Shown here piece after piece: positions 45,241-56,859 of a stretch of 64,000 bases of DNA (positions within the stretch are counted from its first letter, which is position 1; every line of letters starts with the position of its first letter). The stretch is taken from NCBI RefSeq assembly GCF_963676685.1, contig NC_092344.1, positions 48,382,830 through 48,446,829 of the forward strand, written 5' to 3'. This DNA is from Mytilus edulis. Taxonomy: Eukaryota; Mollusca; Bivalvia; Mytilida; Mytilidae. The translations under genes and the position numbers were made by a program. Below the pieces are notes generated by a model, which saw only the letters and a list, made by a program, of their open reading frames with translations, was not told where the DNA came from and did no database searches.

Positions 45241-46562
45241 GATGGCAAAAGAGTAGTGTAAATCATGTTCTGCAGTTTCACGCCGTGAGAGTTGCATTCA
45301 CGTATCACTGTTGTCCAGTCACTAGTTGTATATTTTTCGATATTATTTTTTTTGTATTATTCACTCTTTTTATAACACTGTTACAAATGATTAAAAATAT
45401 CAAAACTATGCATAATATGGTTGCCAGAGTTCCAGTTACCATGCACTACTCAGTGCAAAGATATTGTGATTTTTTTCGCTTCTAAATTTGGATACTAATA
45501 AATTATGCAATGAATGTACCTAAAACTAAGATTTATGAACTTCCTACGGCAGAATAGACTTCAGACATTTGTGGTTGGTCTGTTGTGGCGCCTTTGCCTT
45601 CAATACACGGTGTGCACTTGGCTACCTTAACGTTTTGCTTCAGGCGCAACCGACAAAGGTTACCCCAGAACACGTGTCATCGCAAACTGATATTAAATCA
45701 TATTCTGTCAGTGCCACTGTTACTGGATTTTTAGCTCCCTAAGGCATTTGCATTTTTCAAACAACTATATGAATGACAATGTAGTTTGAATATTTCCTAT
45801 ATAGTTCATATCGTCTATAAATATGATATATGAATACATAATTATAAGAAAAAGCTGTGCTTATTGTTGGCATTTCAACTAAAATGTCAAACGTTAAAAG
45901 GAAATATCAAATGATACGAAAAGGTTGCTAAAATCTGAAATACAAAAACGATTTTTCAACCCGTATTATTTCTTATACTGTCAGATATTTTAAAGATAAA
46001 AAAGGTATCTTGTTTATTCATTTATGTTTCAATTATTTCATTTCTTATTATTGATAACCGACAGGAGCTTCAGTTACAGTTTTTATGTATGGTTTGTCCG
46101 ACAAACGCCAGTTTAAAACAAAAAGTGGTTGAAAAACAAAGAATCACAATACTTTAGTCTCCTCAACCGATCATGTCTAAATCTTTTTACAAAACTAACA
46201 TCACTGTTAGAACATGAAACAATGTTTAGTATGATGAATGCTCCTTTTTTCAAGCAGCTTATGACATTTTCAAAAATATATACCAAAACACAAGTTCATC
46301 AATAAAAGTTATATAAACTTTATATTGGAATATTATACGAACGAAGTATGTAGAATCGACTGTTCTTTATCAAAATGTAAAACACAAAAAAATGAAAACT
46401 TGACTTCAATATTTTAAGAAAGTTGAAAATAACTATTCAAATATAGATGATAATTGATAATTTTAAAAAATTGGTTTTATTTCTTTGATGTTCGTCAGTT
46501 ATACGCCTCTCCATTCATTAACAAGTCGAGAGTGGACTCCACAACTGCGAGAATACTACACA
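45241..46562. other. Unassigned DNA
   Basis: Around 45587-45660 GTGGCGCCTTTGCC is partly inverted by GGCGCAACCGACAAAGG. Nothing else recognised. Confidence 0.4.
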
Positions 46563-46665
46563 TATAAAAAAAGAAGATGTGGTAAAAATACCATGATTGC
46601 CAATGAGACAACTCTACACAAGTCAGAGACCAAATGACACAGAAATTAACATGTATACTATGCCA
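46563..46665 (+). repeat. Family A fragment (head end)
   Basis: AAAAAAAGAAGATGTGGTA, GATTGCCAATGAGACAACTC and CAAATGACACAGAAATTAAC, with a small internal insertion. Confidence 0.7.
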
Positions 46666-48278
46666 ATACGTCTTTATGATGTATGTGTGAGTGTACTCTA
46701 TTACATATATGTCATCACCCCTATTAGGGTATTACTGCAGTTTTAAATAAATCTCGGAGAAATAAATAAATCAAAATATTTAAAAAGATGAAAGAAAGAT
46801 AACTCTAATTTGTAACTGAGAGCTGTTAAGTCATTTCCCCATGCCTGTGATACTGGTCCAGCCTGCTTTTCTCGTCGATATAAAGTACTGTACTGTCAGG
46901 TAGTGAACCAGGATCCCATGATGCTACTTATTCCTTCTGAATTTAGCATAGATTATAAAGACAAATTGAAACGTTTTTTAACCTTTACTACCCAGATTTA
47001 CAATGCCATGTCTTAGCCTGGCGAGTTAACTTTGTGCTTCCTGCATTATAATGTCGCAATTACAGTTGATCAAATTTCAAATGTTTTACGAGGTCTGAAA
47101 TAAATTTCAAATGTTAAACGAGGGCTGAAATCTTAGAAAGTTTGTTTAGATTTTACCAATGCTTGAGTATGATAATCCAAAAATTGAAACAAAAGTATGA
47201 GGAGGATTTTCCTAAATAAAAATAACAACAACATAAAAAGACTGTGTATGACCTTTTGAAATGCAAGTTAACTCGTTATGGCACTGAATTTCCTTCGATG
47301 TTAAGATGGAAGGAAAAATCTGGATAATTTTCTTTAAAAAAATGAAAAAAAATCTTTTTTATATTGTTAGTGACAGAGGGATAGGAACTTTCTTTGGTTA
47401 AAAGCATATGCATGTCTTGTGTACTTTTTTAAAATTTGGGTTATCCATGATTACAGAATAGGACAATTTTTACTGGTGTTCCTTTTAACTAATTTTAAAG
47501 CAAGCCTTTGGTTGATCTCCATCAACACTCGGACTATATAAATAGTCAACGTAAAACAAGAAATACCAGACGTCTAGTTTAAGCTTTTTAGTTGAAATTG
47601 TAGTGATAAAAGGTATAGTGTTTGATTTCTTTCCTTTTTAAAATTATACACTAATGTTCGTACATGTAACTAGAAAGGATCAGAGCTTATTGAAAACCAA
47701 CAAAATAAATCTGTCAAAAATAAATTATACGACCGGAGGCTGTACATTGTACCTGTATACATTCGATTTAAAGGAAATGAATAGTAGCTCAATTATTCGA
47801 TATTTTATCATTACTAAATGTCTTTTCTATTTTAAACAACAATTGGGTACACGTCACATCTAGGATAATGTTTGATGAAAACAAATTAAATTCGGAAAAT
47901 GCACTCAAATAGAATATGAAGATCAACAAATTCACAAATTCACTGTTTTCATGATCGGTGAATTTTCACTTCAAGTTTGAGAAAGTTTGATTCATACATC
48001 AATATTTTGTAATTTTACATATATATTCGTAAAATAGTCCACTCTGTCAATCACCCGTAACTACATGTACTTATATCATAGAAATATGTAACTTCCGTCA
48101 TACCTGACTGACTAAGGAAAAATGATTCAGACTATGTTTTTATTGATCATTTATTGATGCGTAATACAACACATACCTAAAGAAAATAAATATTTGAATT
48201 TCTAGGATTTAATATTTTAGGATGTGTTTAATCCATGATTCTTAACGGATTAAAGAGATATAATCTTAAGATAGACGA
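46666..48278. other. Unassigned DNA upstream of the Rolling stone-like gene
   Basis: A short duplication TAAATTTCAAATGTT/GTTTTACGAGG-TTAAACGAGG occurs at 47080-47130. Nothing coding recognised. Confidence 0.4.
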
Positions 48279-48311
48279 ACGGAAGTGATCGTGTAATATT
48301 GTCCAAGATGG
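48279..48311 (+). promoter_or_regulatory. Possible TATA-less core promoter of the Rolling stone-like gene
   Basis: ACGGAAGTG (48279-48287, ETS-like) and CAAGATGG (48304-48311, YY1-like) lie 24 bases apart and about 90 bases upstream of the ATG. This pairing is common in TATA-less animal promoters. Inference only. Confidence 0.3.
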
Positions 48312-48397
48312 AAATCCAAAGTTAGTTTAAGATAAGATGTTGATTTTTAATCAATGATCAATTCATTACAATTCTTCGGTTCAAAGTTGAAAGCCTG

Positions 48398-48493
48398 ATG
48401 TCATCGAGCTGTGGTAACTTCTGTAAACATGAATTTAGAAGATATCATATTTTTTTGGATTACGTCAGTCCGTATGATTTCGTCAATTTTCAA
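48398..48493 (+). CDS. Rolling stone-like membrane protein, exon 1 (residues 1-32)
   Basis: The ATG opens a 32-codon exon ending CAA|GTAAGT in phase 0. It encodes a Cys-containing cytosolic N-terminus: CGNFCKHEF, then LDYVSPYDFVNFQ. From memory, Rolling stone-like proteins begin with a similar C..EF...N..L.Y..P.DF..SQW pattern just before the first membrane segment. The next exon (51238) is also phase 0 and begins with CGCHK, continuing the expected layout. Reading past the donor gives a T-rich, hydrophobic extension that is not credible as coding. No in-frame ATG lies closely upstream. Confidence 0.6.
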
Positions 48494-49887
48494 GTAAGTA
48501 TACAGAATATACTATATAAGTTAAATATAGCATTGCACATAATTTGCACTTTTTTTTTTTTTAATGATTCATGTTTTACTTTAAGTTTTGGTTTTTCAGG
48601 TTTTTGTTTAAAAGAAAACCTCATTCAATTATCTGTTCACATTTATGTATATAGATCCTTGTATTGGGAACAACATTCTGTCTGCTATTTGAGCTTGAAT
48701 AAAAGTGTAACAAAGATAATAGCTTACAAATTTTGATTGGCCTAAGTGTCCCTCTGGACTTACAAAAACGCAAAATAATTTCTCATTATTATCTCAATTC
48801 AAAGTTGATGAACTTCAGAATAATTCATAAATTATACATGTACATGTACAAAAAATGTATGCTACAACTCCGATCATTATTTTTGCAGAATGAAAAAAAA
48901 AAACTTCTACAAAAGTTTATACCAAAGGCATTTATTAATAAACACTTTTTTATTTATTCCCTTACCTATAGTCAGATAATTATACATTTTAAGAAAAGTT
49001 CGGACAGTACAACAATATATAAAGTAGGAAGTCTTGTTTGACCACTATATCTGTTACCTCAGTTAGACCCGGAACAGAGATGTCATTAATAAATCATTGA
49101 CGAGTGACCACTTTAACATCTCCTAATGGGGCTTTTATCATTCTTCACATTAAGATGACGAGTTGTAGGTGACTTATTCAGACATAATAATAAGATTGAT
49201 TTAAAAAAGAATATCTAAATTAGGTCATAACACCACAAGATCAATATACCTTTAAAAAAACAAAAGTGGTAACAAGAAATAAAGGTTTCAACCTGATATG
49301 ATAACTCAGAGGACAGACAAACAAATCCGTAGATGAAAGAAAAATGCACTCAAAGGAAAACTGGACGCAGAAAACAAGATAAAGGAAAAACTACCCCCAC
49401 CCCAAACCCTACCCCAAACAAAAAACAAACAAAAAACAAACAAAAAACAACAACAAAAAAATAACAATACTGCAAATAGCTTAGTCGATTATCAATTTTT
49501 TTAGAAGTCTTGAAAAAATTTGGGCAAAGAGAAACACTGTAAAAGTGCAAATTCTTAGTAAACTGGATATATTTTAAGATATTTAGTCCAAGAGTTCACT
49601 ATTTCTTATATCAGTGGTAGCCATCGGTCACTGGACATTTTCTCTTTTACATGAACCCCGATAGATGGTATCATTTACATAAATATCACTAACTCGGTCA
49701 TACTTATAAAGTATCCAATCTAATCAGATCTCGATATCAATAGATTAATGTCAAACATCATAAATTAATCTGATATTTTTTTCAAAATCTTTTTTTATCT
49801 GTTCATCTCATCCAATCACGATATAGTATATCACTCAATCACTGACAGTTACTTTTTGTCTGGGGGTCACTCTCTTACATATGTATA

Positions 49888-50128
49888 AGGGAGCTACCAT
49901 TTGATTTTTATGGGGGGGGGGGGGGGGGGGGGGGGGGCTAGGATGAAATTTGAAAAAATAGGCTGGACATGAGTTTTGAGTAAAAAAAAAAGGCAGGATG
50001 AGACACTTGCAAAAAAAAAAGTCAGGACGACACTTTAGGTAAAAAAAAGTCAAGATAAACTAAAAAAAAAAAAAGGCAGGACAGAGATTACAGCTAAACA
50101 AAATGCAGGACATCATTTTTCATCCTAG

Positions 50129-50172
<44 letters not shown>

Positions 50173-50196
50173 ATAAAAATCAAATGGTAGCTCCCT
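49888..50196. mobile_element. Foldback element with facing G26 and C44 tracts
   Basis: 24-bp arms 49888-49911 and 50173-50196 are exact inverted repeats (AGGGAGCTACCATTTGATTT start). Inside them lie 26 G (49912-49937) and 44 C (50129-50172). Inside those, GCTAGGATGAAA and TTTCATCCTAGC continue the inversion. The middle has four or five units of an A run followed by GGCAGGAC or GTCAGGAC. No coding content. Confidence 0.85.
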
Positions 50197-50224
50197 AAGG
50201 TTAAAAATAAAAGTTTTTTATAAT

Positions 50225-50270
50225 TAGCTCCGACCGTGCTAGGGCTGTATAGCCAGTCACGGTCGTTAAT
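50225..50270. repeat. Hairpin (CGACCGTG...CACGGTCG)
   Basis: CGACCGTG and CACGGTCG flank GGGCTGTATAGCCAGT. A related but interrupted sequence is at 63813-63950. Confidence 0.65.
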
Positions 50271-50349
50271 ACGATCATCATTTATAATTAGGGTGGTTAC
50301 CTGGTCTGCCAGTTGCCCACCCGTATGATACAAACGTACATTTGTAACA

Positions 50350-50453
50350 CCAAGGAGGTTATATGAGAAGGAGACGAAAGACGATAACTACACATAAAAT
50401 GTTACCGACTTTTCTGTAAGTGGGTGTTAATTAGTATAATATAACCTCCTTGG
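50350..50453. repeat. Small foldback, 15-bp perfect arms
   Basis: CCAAGGAGGTTATAT at 50350-50364 and its exact inverse at 50439-50453; weaker similarity extends outward to GTAACA. A MITE-like 104-bp unit. Confidence 0.8.
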
Positions 50454-51237
50454 TAACACATGTGTGCCCACAATTTAATTGATCCCCACACTATTCATAT
50501 TTCCGGATAAAACGTAATATCCAATTCTAATCGAGACATGTCAATCTACGTGTGTCGCCACTCCAGACAGATTTTGATAAATTACTAAACAAATAGAGAC
50601 GTAACTTCAAGAATCACTGCAAAATATTGTTAATACAAAATAATGAAAATAAAAAAAAAATGACGTACTTAAATTATTGTTTTTCTGTTGATTATAGTTG
50701 GCAGATTGAGGGTAAAAAATTACGCACAACGACTGACGTTCACGATCCTAGACTAGGGCTAAATATTTGAAAGGGTTTGCATGCTTCCGGTACATTTGTG
50801 CATGTTAGGGGGTCTCCTATAACTTCGAACCATGGTTTCAGCAAACCAGAATACGTCTTTTGTGTTATTAGTATGCTCTGCGTCAGTGTATTTATATATA
50901 CAGCAATGAATCAAAATAGAAATCCAGTCTACAATGGAGCACTCGATTAAATATCTGAAAAGGGAATGGAATGTTTTTTCTTATTGGTATCGATTGCCTC
51001 ATAATAATATAAGAGGTACCAATTATTGTATTCTGTAGGGTCTTTTCTTATCTAAATAAGTACACGTGAGGGTTTAATGGTACAATTTGGCATCTGAAGG
51101 GTTTGAGTGGTACCGTTGAAATTTTACCAATTTGTAGAAATTATGTTAGACTATACGAATACAGTAGAAATGTATATTTTTTTTTATTACAATTACTATC
51201 TTTATCCTTGATAAGTATATTTTTTTTCTTTTTTCAG

Positions 51238-51472
51238 TGTGGTTGCCACAAACTATATGTGTTCTGGCGTTTATTCTGGGCAGTGTACCATTTTGCATGG
51301 ATTATCCTAACAGGAGTTTATAGTTATCAGTGGGCTGGTGACGATCCCAGTCAACAAGTCAAATGGTTTATTTATCTGACATACTGGGCATATTTTGTGT
51401 TAACTCTGTCAACAATTATTGATGCTGTTTGTGTTGTATTTATAAGTATCAAGAGAGATGACATACTGCAAG
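51238..51472 (+). CDS. Rolling stone-like membrane protein, exon 2 (residues 33-110; gene incomplete)
   Basis: The exon is phase 0 in and phase 1 out (CAAG|GTTAGT), 78 codons. It encodes two membrane segments. Segment 1, about residues 38-58, contains FWRLFWAVYHFAW. Segment 2, about 76-103, contains WFIYLTYWAYFVLTLSTIID. A hydrophilic loop with Trp and Asp lies between, and KRDD follows. The YR/FWR-x-W-A-x-Y start and the W-x-x-YLT-x-W motif are what I associate with the Rolling stone family. Those proteins have about seven membrane segments, and fly Rolling stone acts in myoblast fusion; a role here is not implied. The later exons were not found in the remaining 12.5 kb, so they lie outside or were missed. 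Confidence 0.7.
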
Positions 51473-52070
51473 GTTAGTATATATTCTGTAATTTTTAAGA
51501 GAGTGTGTATGTGTGTAAACATTTTCCTCTTTGAATATATCAGCGGTTATTGCCACGCCTTAAAAAGCTTTATAAAGCTTGATGTTGACGCAGAGACGAG
51601 ACTTAAGTGTGCTGCTTCCATTGGCGGTGTTAACCATTTGTTTTGATTTAAGATAATACCAATGCAAGGGAAACCACGAATGGTATGTCATTGATGATAT
51701 TTTTTTTACATTTGCATCAGAATTGGCATATCTCATTTTTTCGGAGATTTTTTGGACCAGTCCTTTAGTCCTGGTCTATTGACATTCTAACCTTTAGCTG
51801 TAATTGGCAGTTTTCTGTGGTTAAACATGGGGGGAAAAAATAATATTTTAACAAACAAAGAAAAAAGGCAATACATGTAAATGGCAACTAAGTCTTAATC
51901 GGATCGATAATGTATTGAAGTGTCAAGATATGGCCTGGAGGTGTCTATGGTATACATATTTTAATATCTGCTATTTTGACCTTGATATTTATCAATCAAA
52001 CATTTTGAAACTGCGAATGAGTAAAGAATGTTTTTATGAATTAATTTTCTGTCGCTATAAGGAATAAACA
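51473..52070. other. Unassigned DNA (intronic)
   Basis: Nothing recognised; presumably an intron of the Rolling stone-like gene. Confidence 0.4.
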
Positions 52071-52074
52071 GTCT

Positions 52075-52195
52075 AGCGTGAAAATGGGTCATTGTTGAAG
52101 GCTATACAGGTGCCTATAATTGCGTAGATTCACTTCATTTTAACTTTCAATTTGGCGTATAATTTTCTCATTGGCAGTCATACCACATCTTCCAT
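52075..52195 (-). repeat. Family A fragment
   Basis: GGTCATTGTTGAAGGCTATA, then TCTCATTGGCAGTCATACCACATCTTCC (head), with losses. Confidence 0.65.
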
Positions 52196-52345
52196 TGATC
52201 AGTGGCGAATCAATGTGGTGTTCCTGGGTTGGAACCACCTTTTTGACGATCAATGCTTTTGAATGTGGATATATGGTTGGAATCTTCCTTATCCTGAGTA
52301 TGACCCCCCCTTTTTTTTTAAATAAATGGATCTACCCATGTTTAA
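52196..52345 (+). repeat. Dispersed repeat, family E
   Basis: AGTGGCGAATCAATG start, GGTTGGAACCACC, GACGATCAATGCTTTTGAAT, a C tract and GGATCTACCCATG end; matches 59355-59525. Confidence 0.65.
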
Positions 52346-53309
52346 TTTTTAATATAATTTGGAGCTTTACCATGTGATAGTCAGTTTCGATATACAATTT
52401 TCAATGTATTTGCAACAAAAAAATCCATCACCGTTTCCACACCTCTAAAAATTGTTATAAGAAAACAATCTGTGTGGTAAGCTATAAAACACTCCGATAT
52501 AACACAATGAGAAAAAAATCGAAAGAAAGTATCAACGGCCTGCAAAAATGATAAGTTAAAAAAACCAGTAAGGCACACGACACCAAACTACATGTACAAC
52601 CACTGAATTACAGATCTCTGGCTTTGGACTGAGTCTTGTCATTTTCTTCAGCCATATTATAATAAATATCGTGGAATGAACTGTCCAGTTAAAAGAACTC
52701 TTTCGGAAATAAAAGAATACTTCAAGGGAGTTCGCTTCTCAGTTTCAAAATAATTATTTTTTTCAAATCAATAGTTTATATTGATAGGTGAATAATAAAG
52801 GAATCAAAAGAGCAAAAATAATATATACATGTAGGTCAATGTGCTTGTTTTCGAGATATTAGCCACTGAAATTTTTGCGGGAAAATATTCTCATTAACAA
52901 GTTTAAGTTCTCAAAAACTATTAAAAAATAATTTAAGTTTATAGATGGCTTATCATTATACAATGTAAAAGATTAATAAAAAGAAAAATAGGGGTCAATG
53001 GGCAATTTTTTTTAAGGAATTAAAATGGATAAAACAAGAGAATTCCGAAAATCTCAATAAAATCCCCAAATATGACAAGCGAACCTCCTTAACAGTAATG
53101 TTTTTTAATTGTTTCACGTTTAATTTGGAGATGGATACCACCATTTAATTTTAAAAAATTGAAATATTCAACTAATCGCCCGGCACAAGTAAACAGGATT
53201 GTTTTAAGTTGGACATATTTATTGATACAGTGTTAATCCTTGATTTATTGTATACGAATGCACTTGTTGAGACTTATTCCAGATTTGGCAAGACCAACTA
53301 TTTTATAGA
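52346..53309. other. Unassigned AT-rich DNA (intronic)
   Basis: Nothing recognised. Confidence 0.4.
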
Positions 53310-53640
53310 AATAAAAAGGTGTTGTGCGATTGCGAATGAGAGAGATAGTTATTCACCAGATTCAAAATCAGAGAGTTTCTAGCAACTGAGCATAGTAAGG
53401 CCTTCAAATATGAGCAAAACCAATTTCGCATAGTCAGTTATTAAAAGATTCGGACATGAAAAAATGTCGAAAATCAAAACGAGAAAATCAGGGCCTCGTT
53501 TATGATAAAGTGACAACAAACGTAAAGCAATTAAAATATAACAGACAGCAAAAACAACAACCTCTGAATTACATACAGATTAAATATACCGTATGTTTCT
53601 CCTATAACACAGAGTGTCGGTCTTCGTGCTATATTTAGAG
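53310..53640 (+). repeat. Dispersed repeat, family A (decayed copy)
   Basis: Worn matches to the head (GTGCGATTGCGAATGAGA), GGCCTTCAAATATGAGCAAA, CGCATAGTCAGTTATTAAAA and AACGAGAAAATCAGGGCCT. Confidence 0.55.
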
Positions 53641-53884
53641 TTCAGGTCTCACTAACTTTAAAAGATGGACATGCAATGCGAAAATGATAAATTTTAAATT
53701 TGGAAAAAAACAGTCTCCGGGACAAGTTTGCAATTCCGCTGAGTGCAAAAGTTGTCACCTTAATTTTTGGAGTTAAGTCAAAACAAAGTTGATAACTTGG
53801 TTGGTATTGGTTCTCTGATATTTGTCCTAAAATTTTTTGGATCTAGCACCACTGTTGAAAAAGTTATGCCCCTTTTTTCAACAA

Positions 53885-54310
53885 TTTCCTCAGAGGAAAA
53901 GTACTTTTCCTCAAGGGAAATCAAATTTCCCTGAAGGAAAAAGATTTTTCCTCAAGGGAAATTGTTTTTTCCTCAAGGGAAAAAGATTTCCCTTAGGGAA
54001 TTTGCTGCATAATAATTTCCTTTGAGGAAATTCTATTTCCTTAGAGGAAATTCTTTTTCCTTAGAGGAAATTCTTTTTCCTTTGAGGAAATTTGCAGCTT
54101 CAAATTTTCCTTAGAGGAAATACTTTTTCCTTTGAGGAAATTTATAGCTTCAAATTTTCCTTGGAGGAAATACTTTTTCCTGTGAGGAAATTTTTGACAA
54201 ACACTTTTCCTTGAAGGAAAATTCAAGACAACAAATTTCCTCTAGGGAAATCATTGTTCTTCAAATTTCCTCTAAGGAAATTTCTGAACATCAAATTTCC
54301 CTTAAGGAAA
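53885..54310. repeat. Array of 18 short palindromes (TTTCCTNNNAGGAAA type)
   Basis: Eighteen near-perfect 15-bp palindromes such as TTTCCTTAGAGGAAA, TTTCCTCAAGGGAAA and TTTCCTTTGAGGAAA. Start-to-start spacing is mostly about 20 or 30 bp. Spacers vary but some recur (TTTGCAGCTTCAAAT and TTTATAGCTTCAAAT). Because each unit is a palindrome, both strands read alike; the frames across it (FPQGKSNFPEGK-like) are artefacts. Confidence 0.9.
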
Positions 54311-55013
54311 TGTTTTCCCTTATTTTTACTTGTTAAACATTTCTTCACTACACCATGTATACAAACAGTATGAATATAATTATTACAAGACTGTATAATT
54401 GATGCAAATGATATTTAAAACTTTAATAAATGTTTGACTCAACATTTTAATGACATTGAAAATAATACAGTCTGACTGTTTAGATCTAGGTATTGTTTAT
54501 ACTTTTTATATAAATTTAACTTTGATTTATATTTTTTTTTGGAGCAAATGCTTCTATTTTCTTTGTAATTTTTTCAATGCGATACATTAATAAGCAACCA
54601 ATTTGAATGTCATACCATTTGTGGTGTTCTAAAGAATTTGTTTATATATTTGCAGATTAAATAATAAAATAAACACTTTTCGTGTTATTTTAAATTAGAA
54701 TTTCTTCTGTTTCAGCTTGTATACAGTTATTCTATCCACTACGTAAGAATTCAGTGAATACATTTTTGCAAATTGTTCTTCAATGATCTTCTTCTGTATA
54801 TTTGATATGAGGGAGCGATGTAAATGAGTGGATAAAACTGGTGTTCCTTTTTTCAACAACAAAATAGTATTTGTTCAGCATTCTCCTTTCTTTTGATTAA
54901 GATATGTTGTTGCTTTTATGCAATAGTGTTTTTGTGTATCTATGATAGAACTCCATTTTGTTTATGGTCATTATCATGTGATAATGTTGAAATTTCCTAT
55001 TTCTTTTTTGCAG
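54311..55013. other. Unassigned AT-rich DNA (intronic)
   Basis: Nothing recognised. Confidence 0.4.
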
Positions 55014-55061
55014 GAAAGCACACATTCCATTTCAAATTAATCCAATTATGCACTATGTAAA
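55014..55061 (+). other. Candidate alternative terminal exon of the Rolling stone-like gene
   Basis: A strong pyrimidine tract (TTTCTTTTTTGCAG) ends at 55013. Joined in phase to exon 2 it would add 15 residues (starting GKHTFHFKL) and a TAA stop at 55059-55061, with AATAAA hexamers near 55140. It would yield a protein with only two membrane segments. Weak; possibly a chance acceptor. Confidence 0.2.
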
Positions 55062-55364
55062 TAAATTTCAACTTTAAGTTTCCTCTTCAGTAATGACCTA
55101 TTGATCATGAAAACCAAGATGTCTGATCACCTATAAATACACAAAATAAACAAATAAAATGTTATAAATGGAGAGAGAAACAGCAATAAATGTTTTTCAT
55201 GTGTATCTTTCCTTATTAAAATACATTAAGTAAACTTGAACTCGAGAAAAATAAATAACTGCGATGTAGACTAGAAAGTATAAAATGCCAAATAAAGTAT
55301 TCACGAAAAATTAGTTGATTTACAGAAGTCAAGTCCGTGTTTGCAGGAAATTTACATCATTGGT

Positions 55365-55515
55365 TGTCTGGTGGAGAGTTGTCTTATTGGCAATCATACC
55401 ACATCTTATTTTTATATAACCTTGCCATATTCCTATTGTGCCTGTCCAAAGTTCAGAGCCTGTAGCTTTTGTCAGTTTAGTCTGACACTAAAATTTAGTG
55501 GTTGTTGTTGTTGTT
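55365..55515 (-). repeat. Family A fragment
   Basis: GTGGAGAGTTGTCTTATTGG, AATCATACCACATCTTA (head), then TGTGCCTGTCCAAAGTTCAG (tail) and a GTTGTT run; the middle is missing. Confidence 0.65.
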
Positions 55516-56279
55516 GTTTCATACCGGTCATATTTATTTTTTGTAATTTATTTTGTTATAAACTAGGCAATTACCATGATTAGTTTTACAGTTTGGATTG
55601 TTTCAATGTTTCATCTCAAAGCCATGATAGTTTTCATATTTAATATACCACATCTTTTAATTTTTATAGTAATCATGATACTAGTAATCATCTTTCAAGT
55701 TCAATAACTTTTTTATATTAAAAGGTGCCTTACCATTTAGGTTTAGTTGGCTTCTGCAAATTTTACATTGCCTATCATTTCTGCTGTATATAATTTCTCT
55801 GTATCTTCTATAGTTCTTGTCCTATACATAAAAGAGTAAAAGTTGAATGACATCTTGCATCAATATTTTTTTCTGTTTAATGTACATTATGTATATTAAT
55901 GTGTGTTTAATAAAAATCTCAACCGTGAGTGCTTGATAAGCTTCTTGCTCTTATAGCTGGTCTTTAAGCTTTAAATGAATTTTAATGATCGACTAAAAAA
56001 CTATGAGCACTGTGCAAATAAGACCCCTGCCCTCCAAAAAAAAAACAACATGCACAAACAGTGGTATTTATTGACATAAAACATGTATATAATTTGGCTC
56101 CATTTATAGATATATATCTCAAGTGACTATTAGTTTAAGGCTGCGATTTTTTTAACAAATACATAAATTTCTAAAAACCTTTCAAAGTTTTTGAAAATGG
56201 ACAATTTTAAAATAACTTTGCAACAACTAAAGTTCCTTAACTCTGCATCTTATAAAAAATATACATGATAAATAGGGAA
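55516..56279. other. Unassigned AT-rich DNA
   Basis: Nothing recognised. Confidence 0.4.
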
Positions 56280-56850
56280 TGATACTCCAGCTTGCATATT
56301 ATTCAAAGTTTTAAAGGAACATAACTGAAGAACGGTAAAAGTTTTACTACCAAAATTTGAAATTGATCTGATTAAAATTATGATAAAAAGTATTTTTTTA
56401 AAGTTTAATAATAAAATTTGGTTGAGGAAAACTTAAGTTAGAAGGCCGAAAATTTTTTTCCATTTTTAAAGAACATAACTATAGAATTTAGTAAAAGAGA
56501 CACTACCAAAATTCAAACTTAATCTGTATTTTGTGATGATAAGCATTGTGTATTGATTTCATAACATTTGGTTGAGACAAACTAAATTTTAGAGAACAGG
56601 AAACCAAAAATTTAGCATATTTTCCCCGTTTCTAAAGGGGCATAACTCTGATACTCTAGTACAGTAACACTGACATCACCAAAATTCAAACTTGATCTGA
56701 GAATTGTGATAACAAGCTTTTGTAAAAGTTTAATTGAATTTGGTTGAGGCAAACTAAAGTACTGTAAGAGAACAAAAAACAACTTTGGGACAGACGGACA
56801 AACGATCTGACAAGTGTTAAACATTATGCCCCCTCCACTTTGGGTCACAA
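56280..56850 (+). repeat. Tandem repeat, about 170-bp unit, three units
   Basis: Units share AA-GGGGCATAACT or AAAGAACATAACT, then ACCAAAATTCAAACTT-ATCTG, then TTTGGTTGAGGCAAACTAAA. The end reads GGACAGACGGACAAACGATC, then TTATGCCCC. A repeat type I know from bivalve genomes. Confidence 0.7.
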
Positions 56851-56859
56851 TAATAACTA

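Larger units (their letters stand above)
48494..51237 (+). other. Predicted intron of the Rolling stone-like gene (2744 bp)
   Basis: The donor is GTAAGT and the acceptor is TTTCTTTTTTCAG. It contains three foldback or hairpin elements (49888-50196, 50225-50270, 50350-50453) and otherwise unassigned AT-rich DNA, including an ACAAACAAAAAAC-type run near 49420. Confidence 0.55.

Noticed and set aside
51103..51237. ATG at 51103 as start of the Rolling stone-like protein
   Set aside because: The extra residues include a run read from the polypyrimidine tract of the acceptor; the exon at 48398 supplies a better N-terminus.
53837..54226. Frames reading FPQGKSNFPEGK-like repeats, which resemble a repetitive structural protein
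   Set aside because: They are translations of the palindrome array; the same pattern appears on both strands, which a palindrome forces.
53885..54310. STAT-type (TTCN3GAA) binding sites in the palindrome array
   Set aside because: The half-sites are separated by 7 bases between TTC and GAA, not 2-4, so the STAT spacing does not fit.
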